Shown: positions 8,403-15,978 of the stretch, in pieces
How positions within the stretch are numbered: position 1 is the first letter of the stretch
Layout: each line of letters begins with the position of its first letter
NCBI GenBank assembly: GCA_947494205.1
Contig: CANLUH010000024.1
Span: 1-60,790, forward strand
Source: an uncultured Flavobacteriaceae bacterium
GTDB taxonomy: Bacteria; Bacteroidota; Bacteroidia; Flavobacteriales; Flavobacteriaceae
Length of the DNA: 60,790 nucleotides
Reading direction: 5' to 3'
The notes under the pieces: model-generated
What the model was told of the DNA's origin: nothing
What the model saw: the letters and a program-made list of their open reading frames with translations, nothing else
Database searches by the model: none
Position numbers and translations under genes: made by a program

Positions 8403-8903
8403 ATGCTACTAGCCCTAGATGTACACTACAAAGAAAACTACGCGAAAAGCGTTGGTGTTATATTTAATACTACAGACGATACACCAGTACAAAGTTTGGT
8501 AGAAATAATAAACGAGGTAGAAGATTATGTACCAGGACAATTCTTTAAACGAGAGTTACCATGCTTATTAAAAGTGATAGAAACAGTCGATTTAAGCACA
8601 ATAGAAGCAATTATAGTCGACGGGCATGTGTACGTAGATAACGATTATAAATTAGGGCTTGGAGGTTATTTATACGAAGCCTTAAATAAGCAAATACCAG
8701 TTATAGGTGTTGCTAAACGCTCTTTTCATAATACAGAAGAAGTATCCAAAGAAGTGTTTAAAGGCCAAAGTAAAAATCCATTATACGTCTCTGCAATTGG
8801 TATGGATTTACAAAAGGCTGTTACTATAGTGTCTCAACTTCATGGAGATCACAGAATACCCACACTTTTAAAGCTGTTAGACAACATTACTAAGTCTGAA
8901 TAA
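8403..8903 (+). CDS. nfi: Endonuclease V family protein (short form)
   Basis: The 166-residue protein matches the compact Bacteroidota type of endonuclease V (usual enterobacterial length ~220). Active-site elements are in order: LALDVHY (D6), FKRELPC (E51), IVDGHVYVDN (D73), GLGGYLYEAL and VIGVAK. Endonuclease V nicks DNA or RNA 3' of deaminated adenine (inosine) and starts its repair. It follows the toxin-immunity terminator, so it is probably a separate transcript, yet it sits between a deaminase-like toxin with its immunity gene and the lysis genes. It may be an ordinary housekeeping gene or may help survival after deamination damage; sequence alone cannot decide. Confidence 0.85.
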   Translation: MLLALDVHYKENYAKSVGVIFNTTDDTPVQSLVEIINEVEDYVPGQFFKRELPCLLKVIETVDLSTIEAIIVDGHVYVDNDYKLGLGGYLYEALNKQIPVIGVAKRSFHNTEEVSKEVFKGQSKNPLYVSAIGMDLQKAVTIVSQLHGDHRIPTLLKLLDNITKSE

Positions 8904-8997
8904 TCAACTGCTATACTGTTATTACTACCAAGGCTGGAATCTTATCAAAGCTAAACGAACCAGTGTTAAACAAATCACAAAATAACATGATTTAATT

Positions 8998-9038
8998 TGT
9001 AAAATGTTTGTTTTTCATTTGTAAAATGATTATATTTG
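8998..9038 (+). promoter_or_regulatory. Regulated promoter of the lysis cassette
   Basis: TGTAAAATGTTT (8998-9009) and TGTAAAATGATT (9020-9031) are direct repeats 22 bp apart. A TTTG element (9007-9010) lies 20 bp before the -7 box TATATTTG (9031-9038). The element spacings equal those at 1455-1495, and both boxes are identical in the two promoters. The unusual upstream inverted copy seen at 1434 is not evident here. The leader to the endolysin ATG is about 155 nt. Confidence 0.8.
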
Positions 9039-9200
9039 TATTCGCTTTTCTAACAACGGTTTTCCGGAGTTAACATTAATTCGTGTTAAGTAGAAACTTG
9101 AAAAAGCTAGGTTTAATCTATCCTGATTAAGGAAATATAAACAACAGAAACCTTTAGCTAAAAGTTTGGTCTGCTTAAAATTAAAAATTCAAACAAATGT

Positions 9201-9632
9201 ATGAGTATAATTAGTACAGCGCTATCTGAGTATGGCGTTAAGGAAATTATTGGGTCTAATGACAACCTTAGGATTTTAAAATATTTCGACGAAATAGGGT
9301 TTAATGGTTCAAAATTACATGATGAAACAGCTTGGTGCAGTGCGTTCGCTAATTGGGTAGCAAAAACCTCTGGTTACGAATACACAAAACAACTAACAGC
9401 TAGAAGTTGGCTTTCTGTGGGAGAGTCTACTAACACACCAAAAGTTGGTGATGTAGTAGTCTTTTGGAGAGAAAGCCCTAAAAGCTGGAAAGGACATGTC
9501 GGTTTTTTTATTAAACAAACTAAAAACTATGTGTATGTTTTAGGTGGTAATCAGCGCAATATGGTATGTATTAAAGCCTATGCAAAAAGTCGTGTGTTAG
9601 ACTATAAAAAACTCAGAAAAATAACAGATTAA
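9201..9632 (+). CDS. CHAP/NlpC-P60-like endolysin (TIGR02594-type)
   Basis: The 143-residue protein has no signal peptide. It carries the cysteine-peptidase pattern of phage CHAP-type amidases: WC46SAFANWV for the nucleophile, PKVGDVVVFW, GH99VGFF for the base, and GGNQ (N117) as third polar residue. It should cut peptidoglycan peptides or amide bonds once it reaches the periplasm, which requires the holin encoded 13 bp downstream. It is the first gene of a three-gene lysis cassette whose promoter copies that of the 1155-residue protein gene. No capsid, tail or replication genes surround it. Confidence 0.85.
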   Translation: MSIISTALSEYGVKEIIGSNDNLRILKYFDEIGFNGSKLHDETAWCSAFANWVAKTSGYEYTKQLTARSWLSVGESTNTPKVGDVVVFWRESPKSWKGHVGFFIKQTKNYVYVLGGNQRNMVCIKAYAKSRVLDYKKLRKITD

Positions 9633-9645
9633 AAACAAGATAAAA

Positions 9646-10074
9646 ATGGATAGAGTAGTCAAGGTTGCGTTTTGGTTGCTTACACTTTTGTCTCCTGTTA
9701 ATGGTGTTATGGTAACAATGGTATTTTTAATATTGGTCGATTTTATTACAGGAGCGTATGCAGCAATTAAAAACCATATTCCTATAAGAAGTTCGCGAAT
9801 TGGGCATACCATTTCTAAATTTTTTATTTATAACCTGGTTATTCTAGCAGCATTCTTTTTAGAAAAACACATTGTAAACGAAGTGCCTTTTTTAAAAATA
9901 ATAGCTGGTTTTATAGCGATAACCGAAATAAAATCAATTTTAGAAAACTATAATAAAATCTATGGTGTAAACCCTTTTAAAGCGCTTGTTAATTTAATAA
10001 AATTAACACCTTTAAAAGAGACTATAGAATCACTTTCAGAAGATGACAAAGCTTCAAAAGAAGCTTCAAAGTAA
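9646..10074 (+). CDS. Phage-type holin (Phage_holin_4 family)
   Basis: The 142-residue protein has three or four hydrophobic segments (about 6-20, 20-42, 60-78, 85-100), the LVDFITGAYAAIKN signature typical of the toxin-secretion/phage-lysis holin family PF05105, and a charged cytoplasmic tail. It would form inner-membrane lesions that let the endolysin through. It is cotranscribed with the endolysin (13-bp gap). A weak hairpin follows before the third gene. The same family includes TcdE-like holins linked to toxin release in clostridia. Confidence 0.85.
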   Translation: MDRVVKVAFWLLTLLSPVNGVMVTMVFLILVDFITGAYAAIKNHIPIRSSRIGHTISKFFIYNLVILAAFFLEKHIVNEVPFLKIIAGFIAITEIKSILENYNKIYGVNPFKALVNLIKLTPLKETIESLSEDDKASKEASK

Positions 10075-10115
10075 GTAGAGTAGCAATCAAAATTTTTTCA
10101 AAGAAAGTAATAAAC

Positions 10116-10150
10116 CCTTCCTATATAAATAACATAGGAAGGTTGCTTTT
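10116..10150 (+). terminator. Weak terminator or attenuator between holin and spanin-like gene
   Basis: CCTTCCTAT (10116-10124) pairs with ATAGGAAGG (10134-10142), followed by an interrupted T-run. It may lower expression of the third cassette gene relative to the first two. Confidence 0.5.
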
Positions 10151-10178
10151 ATGATTACATAATAAAAACACGTTTTCA

Positions 10179-10784
10179 ATGATACAATTTTCAATAAAAA
10201 CCGAAAGATTATTACTGCTAATTACAATACTATTAGCGATTTGCAACTTATTATTAAATCAATGCAGTAGTGATATTAAAAATAAAGAAGAACCTATAGT
10301 TACCATTAAAAGAGACACTGTCTGGCAAACTAAAGTAGATACATTTAAAATACAAACCGTTGAATACAAAACAGTATATGTAAATAAAAATGATGTCTCT
10401 AATGTAGTAGAAACTGTAGCAGATATAGATGATTTGTCGCTTTATGAAGAAGCAAGAGCGTATAAGGATACGTTAAGTAATGACGATATAGAGATTTATA
10501 GTTATAATCTATTAAGCGGAAACTTATTAGACAGCGAACTGTCTTATAAATTAAAAGTACCTAGAGAAATAACGGTAACAAAGACTATAGAGCACCCTAA
10601 AAGTTTTAGAAGCGGATTATATGCCTTTAGCGAAATTGGAGGTAATAGAAGTACGCTAGACAACCTAAGTTTAGGATTGCAATATAACCGTAAAGGCAAT
10701 TGGTTTGTTAGTTACAGATTAAATTTAAATACAATTAAAAGCCCAACACATAATATTGGTGTTGGTGTTAGAGTCTTTAAATAA
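10179..10784 (+). CDS. Spanin-like membrane-anchored lysis protein
   Basis: The 201-residue protein has one N-terminal membrane anchor (about 11-27) ending QCSSD. A periplasmic stretch with the repeated TVxxTKVDT / TVEYKTVYV pattern follows, then a C-terminal beta-rich part ending VGVGVRVF. A short anchor plus RDTV-type linker resembles Bacteroidota phage lysis proteins annotated DUF6808, and the position after endolysin and holin is that of spanins, which disrupt the outer membrane. The lipobox is imperfect (N-Q before the Cys), so an inner-membrane anchor is more likely than a lipoprotein. Assignment rests mainly on context. Confidence 0.5.
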   Translation: MIQFSIKTERLLLLITILLAICNLLLNQCSSDIKNKEEPIVTIKRDTVWQTKVDTFKIQTVEYKTVYVNKNDVSNVVETVADIDDLSLYEEARAYKDTLSNDDIEIYSYNLLSGNLLDSELSYKLKVPREITVTKTIEHPKSFRSGLYAFSEIGGNRSTLDNLSLGLQYNRKGNWFVSYRLNLNTIKSPTHNIGVGVRVFK

Positions 10785-10790
10785 AAAAAA

Positions 10791-10815
10791 CCTCATCTGA
10801 AAAGATGAGGTTTTT
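10791..10815. terminator. Bidirectional terminator between lysis cassette and M1 peptidase
   Basis: CCTCATCT, loop GAAA, AGATGAGG, flanked by eight A on the left and five T on the right. It serves the spanin-like gene on the plus strand and the convergent peptidase gene on the minus strand. Confidence 0.92.
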
Positions 10816-10837
10816 GCTTTTATATATTTAAGAACTA

Positions 10838-12655
10838 TTAATTCTTATTATTACTCTTGTCTAAATCTGCCATTAATCCTTTAGAATCAATTACAACAGA
10901 TTTAACAGCTTTTTTAGTATCAAATGAATATGTTGGGTATGCCCAAGCCCAATCCTTTAAAATAGTAGCTGTAGTAGGTTTTTCACCACGCATCATTTGT
11001 AAAGGAATATTAAAGTTTTCTTTAGAATCGTCTGTATAAGTTACAGTGACATCTATAGGCATTGGCATTAAACCAATACGCTCTAAAGTCACCGTCTTAT
11101 TGTCTACACTTTTTACAGCATAATCAATAGTATTAGTCGTTTGTGTCCAATCCATTAAGTACCAATCTAATTCTAAACCAGATACTTTTTCAGCAACTCT
11201 AATAAAGTCATTAGGAGTTGGGTGTTTAAAAGCCCAATTATTAAAGTATTCTTTTAAAGTTGTTTTCAAGTTGTCTTCTCCAATAATATAACCTAATTGA
11301 GATAAAAACACAGATCCTTTAGCATAAGCAGCTCTACCGTAAGCGAAATTAGTATCATAATGATCAGCATGAGTCGTTTGAGGTTTTTCCTTTCCTGAAG
11401 TAGCTAAACTGAAATAGCCTCTATAACCTCCGCCATTGGCTATTGGTCTATTGTATCCCATAATAGAATTCATGGCATGGTCGCTAATGTAACTGGTAAA
11501 ACCTTCGTCCATCCACTCATGTTTTCCTTCGTGAGTAGCCATTAAAAATTGAAACCATGTATGCGCCAATTCGTGTGCAGTAACACCAACCAGACTTCCA
11601 AAACTACGTTTACCGGTAATTAGAGTACACATTGCATATTCCATTCCACCATCTCCACCTTGTATAACAGAATATTGGTCGTAAGGGTATTTACCAATAT
11701 GCTCACTAAAATATTCCATTAACTCAACCGTTTTAGGTTGCATCTCTTTCCAAAACTTTAAGTTTTCTGTAGGAAGTGTCTTTTTGTAATAGAAGTTTAA
11801 TAAAGGTCCATTAGGAACTTGCATCGTATCATGAATATATTCTGGATCTGCTGCCCAAGTAAAATCATGAACGTTAGGTGCTTTATAATGCACTATTTTT
11901 TTATTGCCTTTAACAGTTGGCTCTCCTTGCAAGTAACCCGTACCTCCAACAATATAATTTTTATCGATAGTTAATTTTAAATCAAAATCTCCCCAAACGC
12001 CATGAAACTCTCTCCCAATATAAGGATCTGCATGCCAACCTTGAAAATCGTATTCTGCTAATTTAGGATACCATTGCGTCATAGATAAAGCAACACCCTC
12101 TTTATTGTTACGTCCAGAACGACGAATCTGCGCTGGTACCTGTGCGTTAAAAACCATATCGAAAGTTACCTTTTCACCTGGTTTAATAGGTTGTGCCAAT
12201 TCTACTTCTAAAACGGTACCTACCGTTTCATGTTTAACAGAAGTTCCATTCTGTTTTAAAGAGTTTACTTTAATGTAACCAATTTCGCTAGGAGACAATT
12301 TACTAATACGGTCACCTACTCTTGGGTCAGGATCTGCAATATTACGAGAACGAACATCCATTTCACTTCCAGGTTGAAAAGCATTAAAGTATAGGTGATA
12401 AAAAACCTTATTTAATGTATCTGGAGAATTATTAGTATATACTAATTTTTGGGTGCCTTGATATTGGTAGTTGTTTACATCCATATCAATATCCATTTTG
12501 TAATCTACATGCTGTTGCCAATATGTAGATTTCGAAGTCATGCTTGTTACTGTGCTAGTAGTTGTTGAGGTTGTTGTACTAGTAACACCTTTAGTAGCGT
12601 CACAAGACAGCAGTAATAGAGAAGCAGAAAGGCCAAATAATAGAGTCTTTTTCAT
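10838..12655 (-). CDS. M1 family metallopeptidase lipoprotein
   Basis: The 605-residue protein starts with a lipoprotein signal (LLLLSC18), so it is lipid-anchored in the envelope. A gluzincin core is clear: HELAHTW at about 360 followed 18 residues later by the zinc-ligand Glu in WMDEGF. The GGMEYAMC segment corresponds to the GxMEN substrate motif of M1 aminopeptidases. It should trim peptides taken up or produced outside the cell. It is a single gene; the preceding S8 peptidase gene in the same direction is separated by a terminator, so the two are probably transcribed apart. Confidence 0.93.
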   Translation of the reverse strand: MKKTLLFGLSASLLLLSCDATKGVTSTTTSTTTSTVTSMTSKSTYWQQHVDYKMDIDMDVNNYQYQGTQKLVYTNNSPDTLNKVFYHLYFNAFQPGSEMDVRSRNIADPDPRVGDRISKLSPSEIGYIKVNSLKQNGTSVKHETVGTVLEVELAQPIKPGEKVTFDMVFNAQVPAQIRRSGRNNKEGVALSMTQWYPKLAEYDFQGWHADPYIGREFHGVWGDFDLKLTIDKNYIVGGTGYLQGEPTVKGNKKIVHYKAPNVHDFTWAADPEYIHDTMQVPNGPLLNFYYKKTLPTENLKFWKEMQPKTVELMEYFSEHIGKYPYDQYSVIQGGDGGMEYAMCTLITGKRSFGSLVGVTAHELAHTWFQFLMATHEGKHEWMDEGFTSYISDHAMNSIMGYNRPIANGGGYRGYFSLATSGKEKPQTTHADHYDTNFAYGRAAYAKGSVFLSQLGYIIGEDNLKTTLKEYFNNWAFKHPTPNDFIRVAEKVSGLELDWYLMDWTQTTNTIDYAVKSVDNKTVTLERIGLMPMPIDVTVTYTDDSKENFNIPLQMMRGEKPTTATILKDWAWAYPTYSFDTKKAVKSVVIDSKGLMADLDKSNNKN

Positions 12656-12735
12656 CTGTTGATTTTTAGTGTTTAATGGGATCGGACTTTAATCTTAAAA
12701 AAATGTTTTGTTTAGACGTATTCCGTATTAAAATA

Positions 12736-12766
12736 AAAGCCTTAACGTTCAAGTTAAGGCTTTTTG
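12736..12766 (-). terminator. Terminator of the S8 peptidase gene
   Basis: AAAGCCTTAAC (12736-12746) and GTTAAGGCTTT (12753-12763) form an 11-bp stem just downstream of the minus-strand S8 gene, with a T-rich tail on that strand. Confidence 0.85.
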
Positions 12767-12778
12767 AAAAATATTTAA

Positions 12779-14392
12779 TTATTTTGAGATTTGCGATGCC
12801 ATAATTAAAGCATTATATGCGTTTACCATTTTAGCAGATGTACTTAAATCTGCAAATGGTCTTACATCTTCAGCATTACCTCCAACAACAACTTTAGTTG
12901 CTACTGGTAAGCCAGAATCCATAATAATTTGTTTTACTTGAGATGCTTTTAATTTAGGATATTGAGACCAAACTAAAGCTGCAACACCAGCAACTGCAGG
13001 AGCAGCCATAGATGTACCTCCTTTTGTATCGTACTCATTTTCTGGAGTTGTAGAGTAAACTTGTGCACCTGGTGCAAATACATCTACATTCTTTTTTCCA
13101 TAGTTAGAGAAGCCAGCAACCATATCACTTCCGTATTTAGGCGCTAAAGCACCAACTCTAATGTATGTGTTAGATACTTCTACATAATTAACATTATCGT
13201 CTGGGAAATTTGGTTCTGTATCTACATCTTTACTATCGTTTCCTGCAGCGTGAACAAAAATAACATCATTATCGCTAGCATATTTAATAGCTTCACGTAC
13301 CCATTCTGGGTGTGGAGAAAAACTTTTACCAAAACTACCATTAATTACTTTTGCACCATTATCTACAGCGTAGCGAATAGCCTTAGCAATATCTTTATCG
13401 TACTCATCTCCATTAGGAACAGCACGTAAACTCATTAACTCTACATTGTTAGCAACACCGTTAGCACCTAATCCATTATTACGTTCTGCAAGTATAATAC
13501 CAGCAACATGCGTACCGTGGCTTTCAGATTTTTTCATAGGAATAACGTTGCCGTTTCCGTAACCAGGCTTATCGTTAAAATTATCTGGATTATCTCCTGT
13601 TTTACGACCTTTAAAGTCTACATTGTAATTTGCATTTAATTGACTTGTAAGTCCTTCTAATGCGCCATTTAATTCTTTTTTAGCTTTCTGAATGCTCTCT
13701 AATCCAAAACCATTCATTTGCTGAGCAACTTGCTTGTATCTGCTTAAGTTTTCATCTGTTGTTTTTAAATCTAAGACTTGCTTATTCGTATAGTCTTTGG
13801 TTTTAAAATGCGCAGTAAAAGCTTCGTCTGCATCAACTAATACACCATAAATTTGCTCGTAACGAGCTTTAGTAGGTCCCATTTGAGCTAATTCTTTTTC
13901 TAAAGACGCTTTAGCTTCAGCAAAACGAGGAGCACTAGTATCTCCACTAGCAACCAAACGTGTCATTTCTAATTGCTCATCGTAAGCATCTCCTAAAAAG
14001 TTCCAACCATGAATATCATCGATGTAACCATTTTTATCATCATCAATCCCGTTATTAGGAATTTCTTTTTTGTTAGTCCAAAGTACGCCGTCTAAATCTT
14101 CATGGTTAATATCAATACCAGAATCAATTACGGCTACAATAATTTTTTGTCCTTTTTTACCTTTAATAATTTCAGAATATGCTTTATCAACACTCATTCC
14201 TGGAATAGTATCTTTTACCAAGTCTAAATGTCCCCAATTATGTTTTTCAGATTCAGTTAAAGCAGACTCTTTTAAAGGTGTGCTATCTATATTTTCTATA
14301 GGTGTTGATAAAATTGGTGCCCCACCACCACAGCTTGAAAGCAATACGGCAGAAACTGCCGAGAATAATACTGTTTTATTAAATAGTTTCAT
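12779..14392 (-). CDS. S8 (subtilisin-like) serine peptidase lipoprotein
   Basis: The 537-residue protein has a lipoprotein signal (VLLSSCGGG). The subtilase triad is complete: Asp in VIDSGIDINHED (about 91), His in SHGTHVAGI (about 294) and Ser in GTSMAAPAV (about 460), with the oxyanion Asn in HAAGND. The ~200-residue insert between Asp and His, rich in charged helices, is much longer than in classical subtilisins but is usual for this Bacteroidota subgroup. No T9SS domain is present; it is probably anchored by its lipid. It is followed by its own terminator. Confidence 0.93.
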   Translation of the reverse strand: MKLFNKTVLFSAVSAVLLSSCGGGAPILSTPIENIDSTPLKESALTESEKHNWGHLDLVKDTIPGMSVDKAYSEIIKGKKGQKIIVAVIDSGIDINHEDLDGVLWTNKKEIPNNGIDDDKNGYIDDIHGWNFLGDAYDEQLEMTRLVASGDTSAPRFAEAKASLEKELAQMGPTKARYEQIYGVLVDADEAFTAHFKTKDYTNKQVLDLKTTDENLSRYKQVAQQMNGFGLESIQKAKKELNGALEGLTSQLNANYNVDFKGRKTGDNPDNFNDKPGYGNGNVIPMKKSESHGTHVAGIILAERNNGLGANGVANNVELMSLRAVPNGDEYDKDIAKAIRYAVDNGAKVINGSFGKSFSPHPEWVREAIKYASDNDVIFVHAAGNDSKDVDTEPNFPDDNVNYVEVSNTYIRVGALAPKYGSDMVAGFSNYGKKNVDVFAPGAQVYSTTPENEYDTKGGTSMAAPAVAGVAALVWSQYPKLKASQVKQIIMDSGLPVATKVVVGGNAEDVRPFADLSTSAKMVNAYNALIMASQISK

Positions 14393-14401
14393 AAGTTAAG
14401 T

Positions 14402-15262
14402 TTAATGTAAAATATCTTTACAAGTGAATGTTTCGTTTAATCGTACGCCTTTTTCGGTATGTTTTACAGTTATAATTTCGTTGTGCGCATCGTGTTCCAA
14501 AAATAAATAATAATTGTTATCTGCTGCTAGATTTAGAAATGTCTCCTTTTCATCTAATGTTAGTAAAGGCCTCGTGTCGTAGCCCATAACAAAAGGAATT
14601 GGTAAATGTCCAACAGTAGGTAACAAATCGGCCATAAAACAAATTGTTTTTCCTTTGTAATTAATCATAGGAATCATCTGTTTTTCGGTATGTCCATTAG
14701 CAAAAAAAATATCGAAGCCTAAAGCCGAATTTTTTAAAATATTGTTTTCAGGAAGCGCAGTAAAGTTTAAATGACCACTCTCTTCCATAGGTAGAATATT
14801 TTCTTTTAAAAAAGAAGCGACTTCTCTACGATTAGGCTGTGTAGCCCATTGCCAATGTTTTTCGTTACTCCAAAACTTAGCATTTTTAAAAGCAGGCTCT
14901 AAAAGCGTTCGGTTTTTGTTATATTGTATGGTGCCGCCACAATGATCAAAGTGTAGATGCGTCATAAATACATCTGTAATATCATTTCTATGAAAACCAT
15001 ATTGCGCTAAAGATTTATCTATAGTGTCATCTCCCCAAAGGTGGTAATAGCCAAAAAACTTATCACTTTGTTTATCGCCCATACCAGTGTCTATTAAAAT
15101 AAGTCTGTTACCATCTTCAATTAAAAGACATCTTGCAGCAATATCAATCATGTTATTACTGTCGGCAGGATTCGTTCTGGTCCATAGAGATTTAGGTACA
15201 ACACCAAACATGGCGCCACCATCTAATTTAAAATTACCAGCAAGGATTGGATATAATTTCAT
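14402..15262 (-). CDS. MBL-fold metallo-hydrolase
   Basis: The 286-residue cytosolic protein carries the metallo-beta-lactamase motif THLHFDHCGG at about 100, LIDTGMGDK before it, NGHTEKQ for the third ligand, FMADLLP for the bridging Asp and LEHDAH near the end. This is the general hydrolase/lactonase-like subgroup; the substrate cannot be told. It ends 9 bp upstream of the S8 gene start on the same strand, so the two are likely one operon (MBL, then S8). Confidence 0.9.
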   Translation of the reverse strand: MKLYPILAGNFKLDGGAMFGVVPKSLWTRTNPADSNNMIDIAARCLLIEDGNRLILIDTGMGDKQSDKFFGYYHLWGDDTIDKSLAQYGFHRNDITDVFMTHLHFDHCGGTIQYNKNRTLLEPAFKNAKFWSNEKHWQWATQPNRREVASFLKENILPMEESGHLNFTALPENNILKNSALGFDIFFANGHTEKQMIPMINYKGKTICFMADLLPTVGHLPIPFVMGYDTRPLLTLDEKETFLNLAADNNYYLFLEHDAHNEIITVKHTEKGVRLNETFTCKDILH

Positions 15263-15354
15263 AATTGCTTCGCAAAGTACTAAAATACCTCGAAAAATAT
15301 GAAAACGTTAAGATTTTATTAAGAGAGTATAATTGCTATACTGAGGAAATGAAG

Positions 15355-15362
15355 TATTTTTG
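15355..15362 (+). promoter_or_regulatory. -7 promoter box for the small membrane protein gene
   Basis: TATTTTTG fits TAnnTTTG exactly. It lies 28 bp before the TTG at 15390, giving a leader of about 20 nt. It rules out a translation start at 15360, which would fall inside the box. Confidence 0.65.
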
Positions 15363-15389
15363 CACTCGAAATACAATTTAAGACCTATT

Positions 15390-15773
15390 TTGAAAGTCTA
15401 TTTCACATATATTTTATTTTTAGCTTTTGCATTAAGGCCTGTTTATAATTTAGGTTATGTTGCTTACTTTGAACTTAATATAGATTACATTATAGAAACC
15501 TATTGTGTTAATAAAGAAAAACCACAATTACAATGTAATGGTAAATGTCATTTGGCAAAACAGTTAACTTTAACAACAACAGATACAGAAGATTCTAATA
15601 CAACATACTTCGCCACATTTTTCGAAGCTTTTTTTCCAGTATACTTTCAAGAATATACTTATAATTATAAATCTGAAAACAATAGTATTCCAACACTTAA
15701 TAACTGGAATTACAATAATCAATTTATTTCTCTTTTTAAAGGTTGTTTAGACCCGCCACCACGACTTGTTTAG
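15390..15773 (+). CDS. Small membrane protein linked to TonB receptor
   Basis: About 127 residues from TTG 15390 (MKVYFTYILFLAF). There is one N-terminal membrane segment, then the conserved NIDYIIETYCVNKEKPQLQCNGKCHLAKQL with three cysteines, and a Pro-rich end. The CVNK...CNGKCxLxKQL pattern recurs in short Bacteroidota proteins encoded beside TonB receptor genes; their role is not established, though the cysteines suggest metal or redox function. The upstream frame to 15360 overlaps the promoter and is rejected. The TonB receptor gene follows after 205 bp. Confidence 0.7.
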   Translation: MKVYFTYILFLAFALRPVYNLGYVAYFELNIDYIIETYCVNKEKPQLQCNGKCHLAKQLTLTTTDTEDSNTTYFATFFEAFFPVYFQEYTYNYKSENNSIPTLNNWNYNNQFISLFKGCLDPPPRLV

Positions 15774-15912
15774 CTTACATTATAGTCAATAATAAGGTTT
15801 GAACACTATGTTTTCAAGCATAAGATATGCATGCTTAAAATTGTTTTTTTAAGCATCATACACACACTTATTATTTAAAAAAACTAAACAAATTTATAGG
15901 AAGAATCCGTTG

Positions 15913-15957
15913 TTATAAAAGCACAGCAATGCTTTTATAATGCTAATGGATTATGCT
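15913..15957 (+). promoter_or_regulatory. Leader hairpin before the TonB receptor gene
   Basis: TTATAAAAGCA (15913-15923) pairs perfectly with TGCTTTTATAA (15930-15940). Flanking AATCC / GGATT segments can close an outer stem. It lies within 70 bp of the receptor ATG and has no T-tract. I know of no matching riboswitch; it may affect mRNA stability or terminate weakly. Confidence 0.4.
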
Positions 15958-15978
15958 TTCTGAAAAATAAAGAAACAG

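Noticed and set aside
9201-10784. Prophage remnant as explanation of the lysis genes
   Set aside because: No integrase, replication, capsid, tail or attachment sites are nearby, and the promoter matches that of the toxin locus; phage origin of the genes is still likely in the deep past.
15360-15389. TTG start at 15360 for the small membrane protein
   Set aside because: It overlaps the -7 promoter box (15355-15362).
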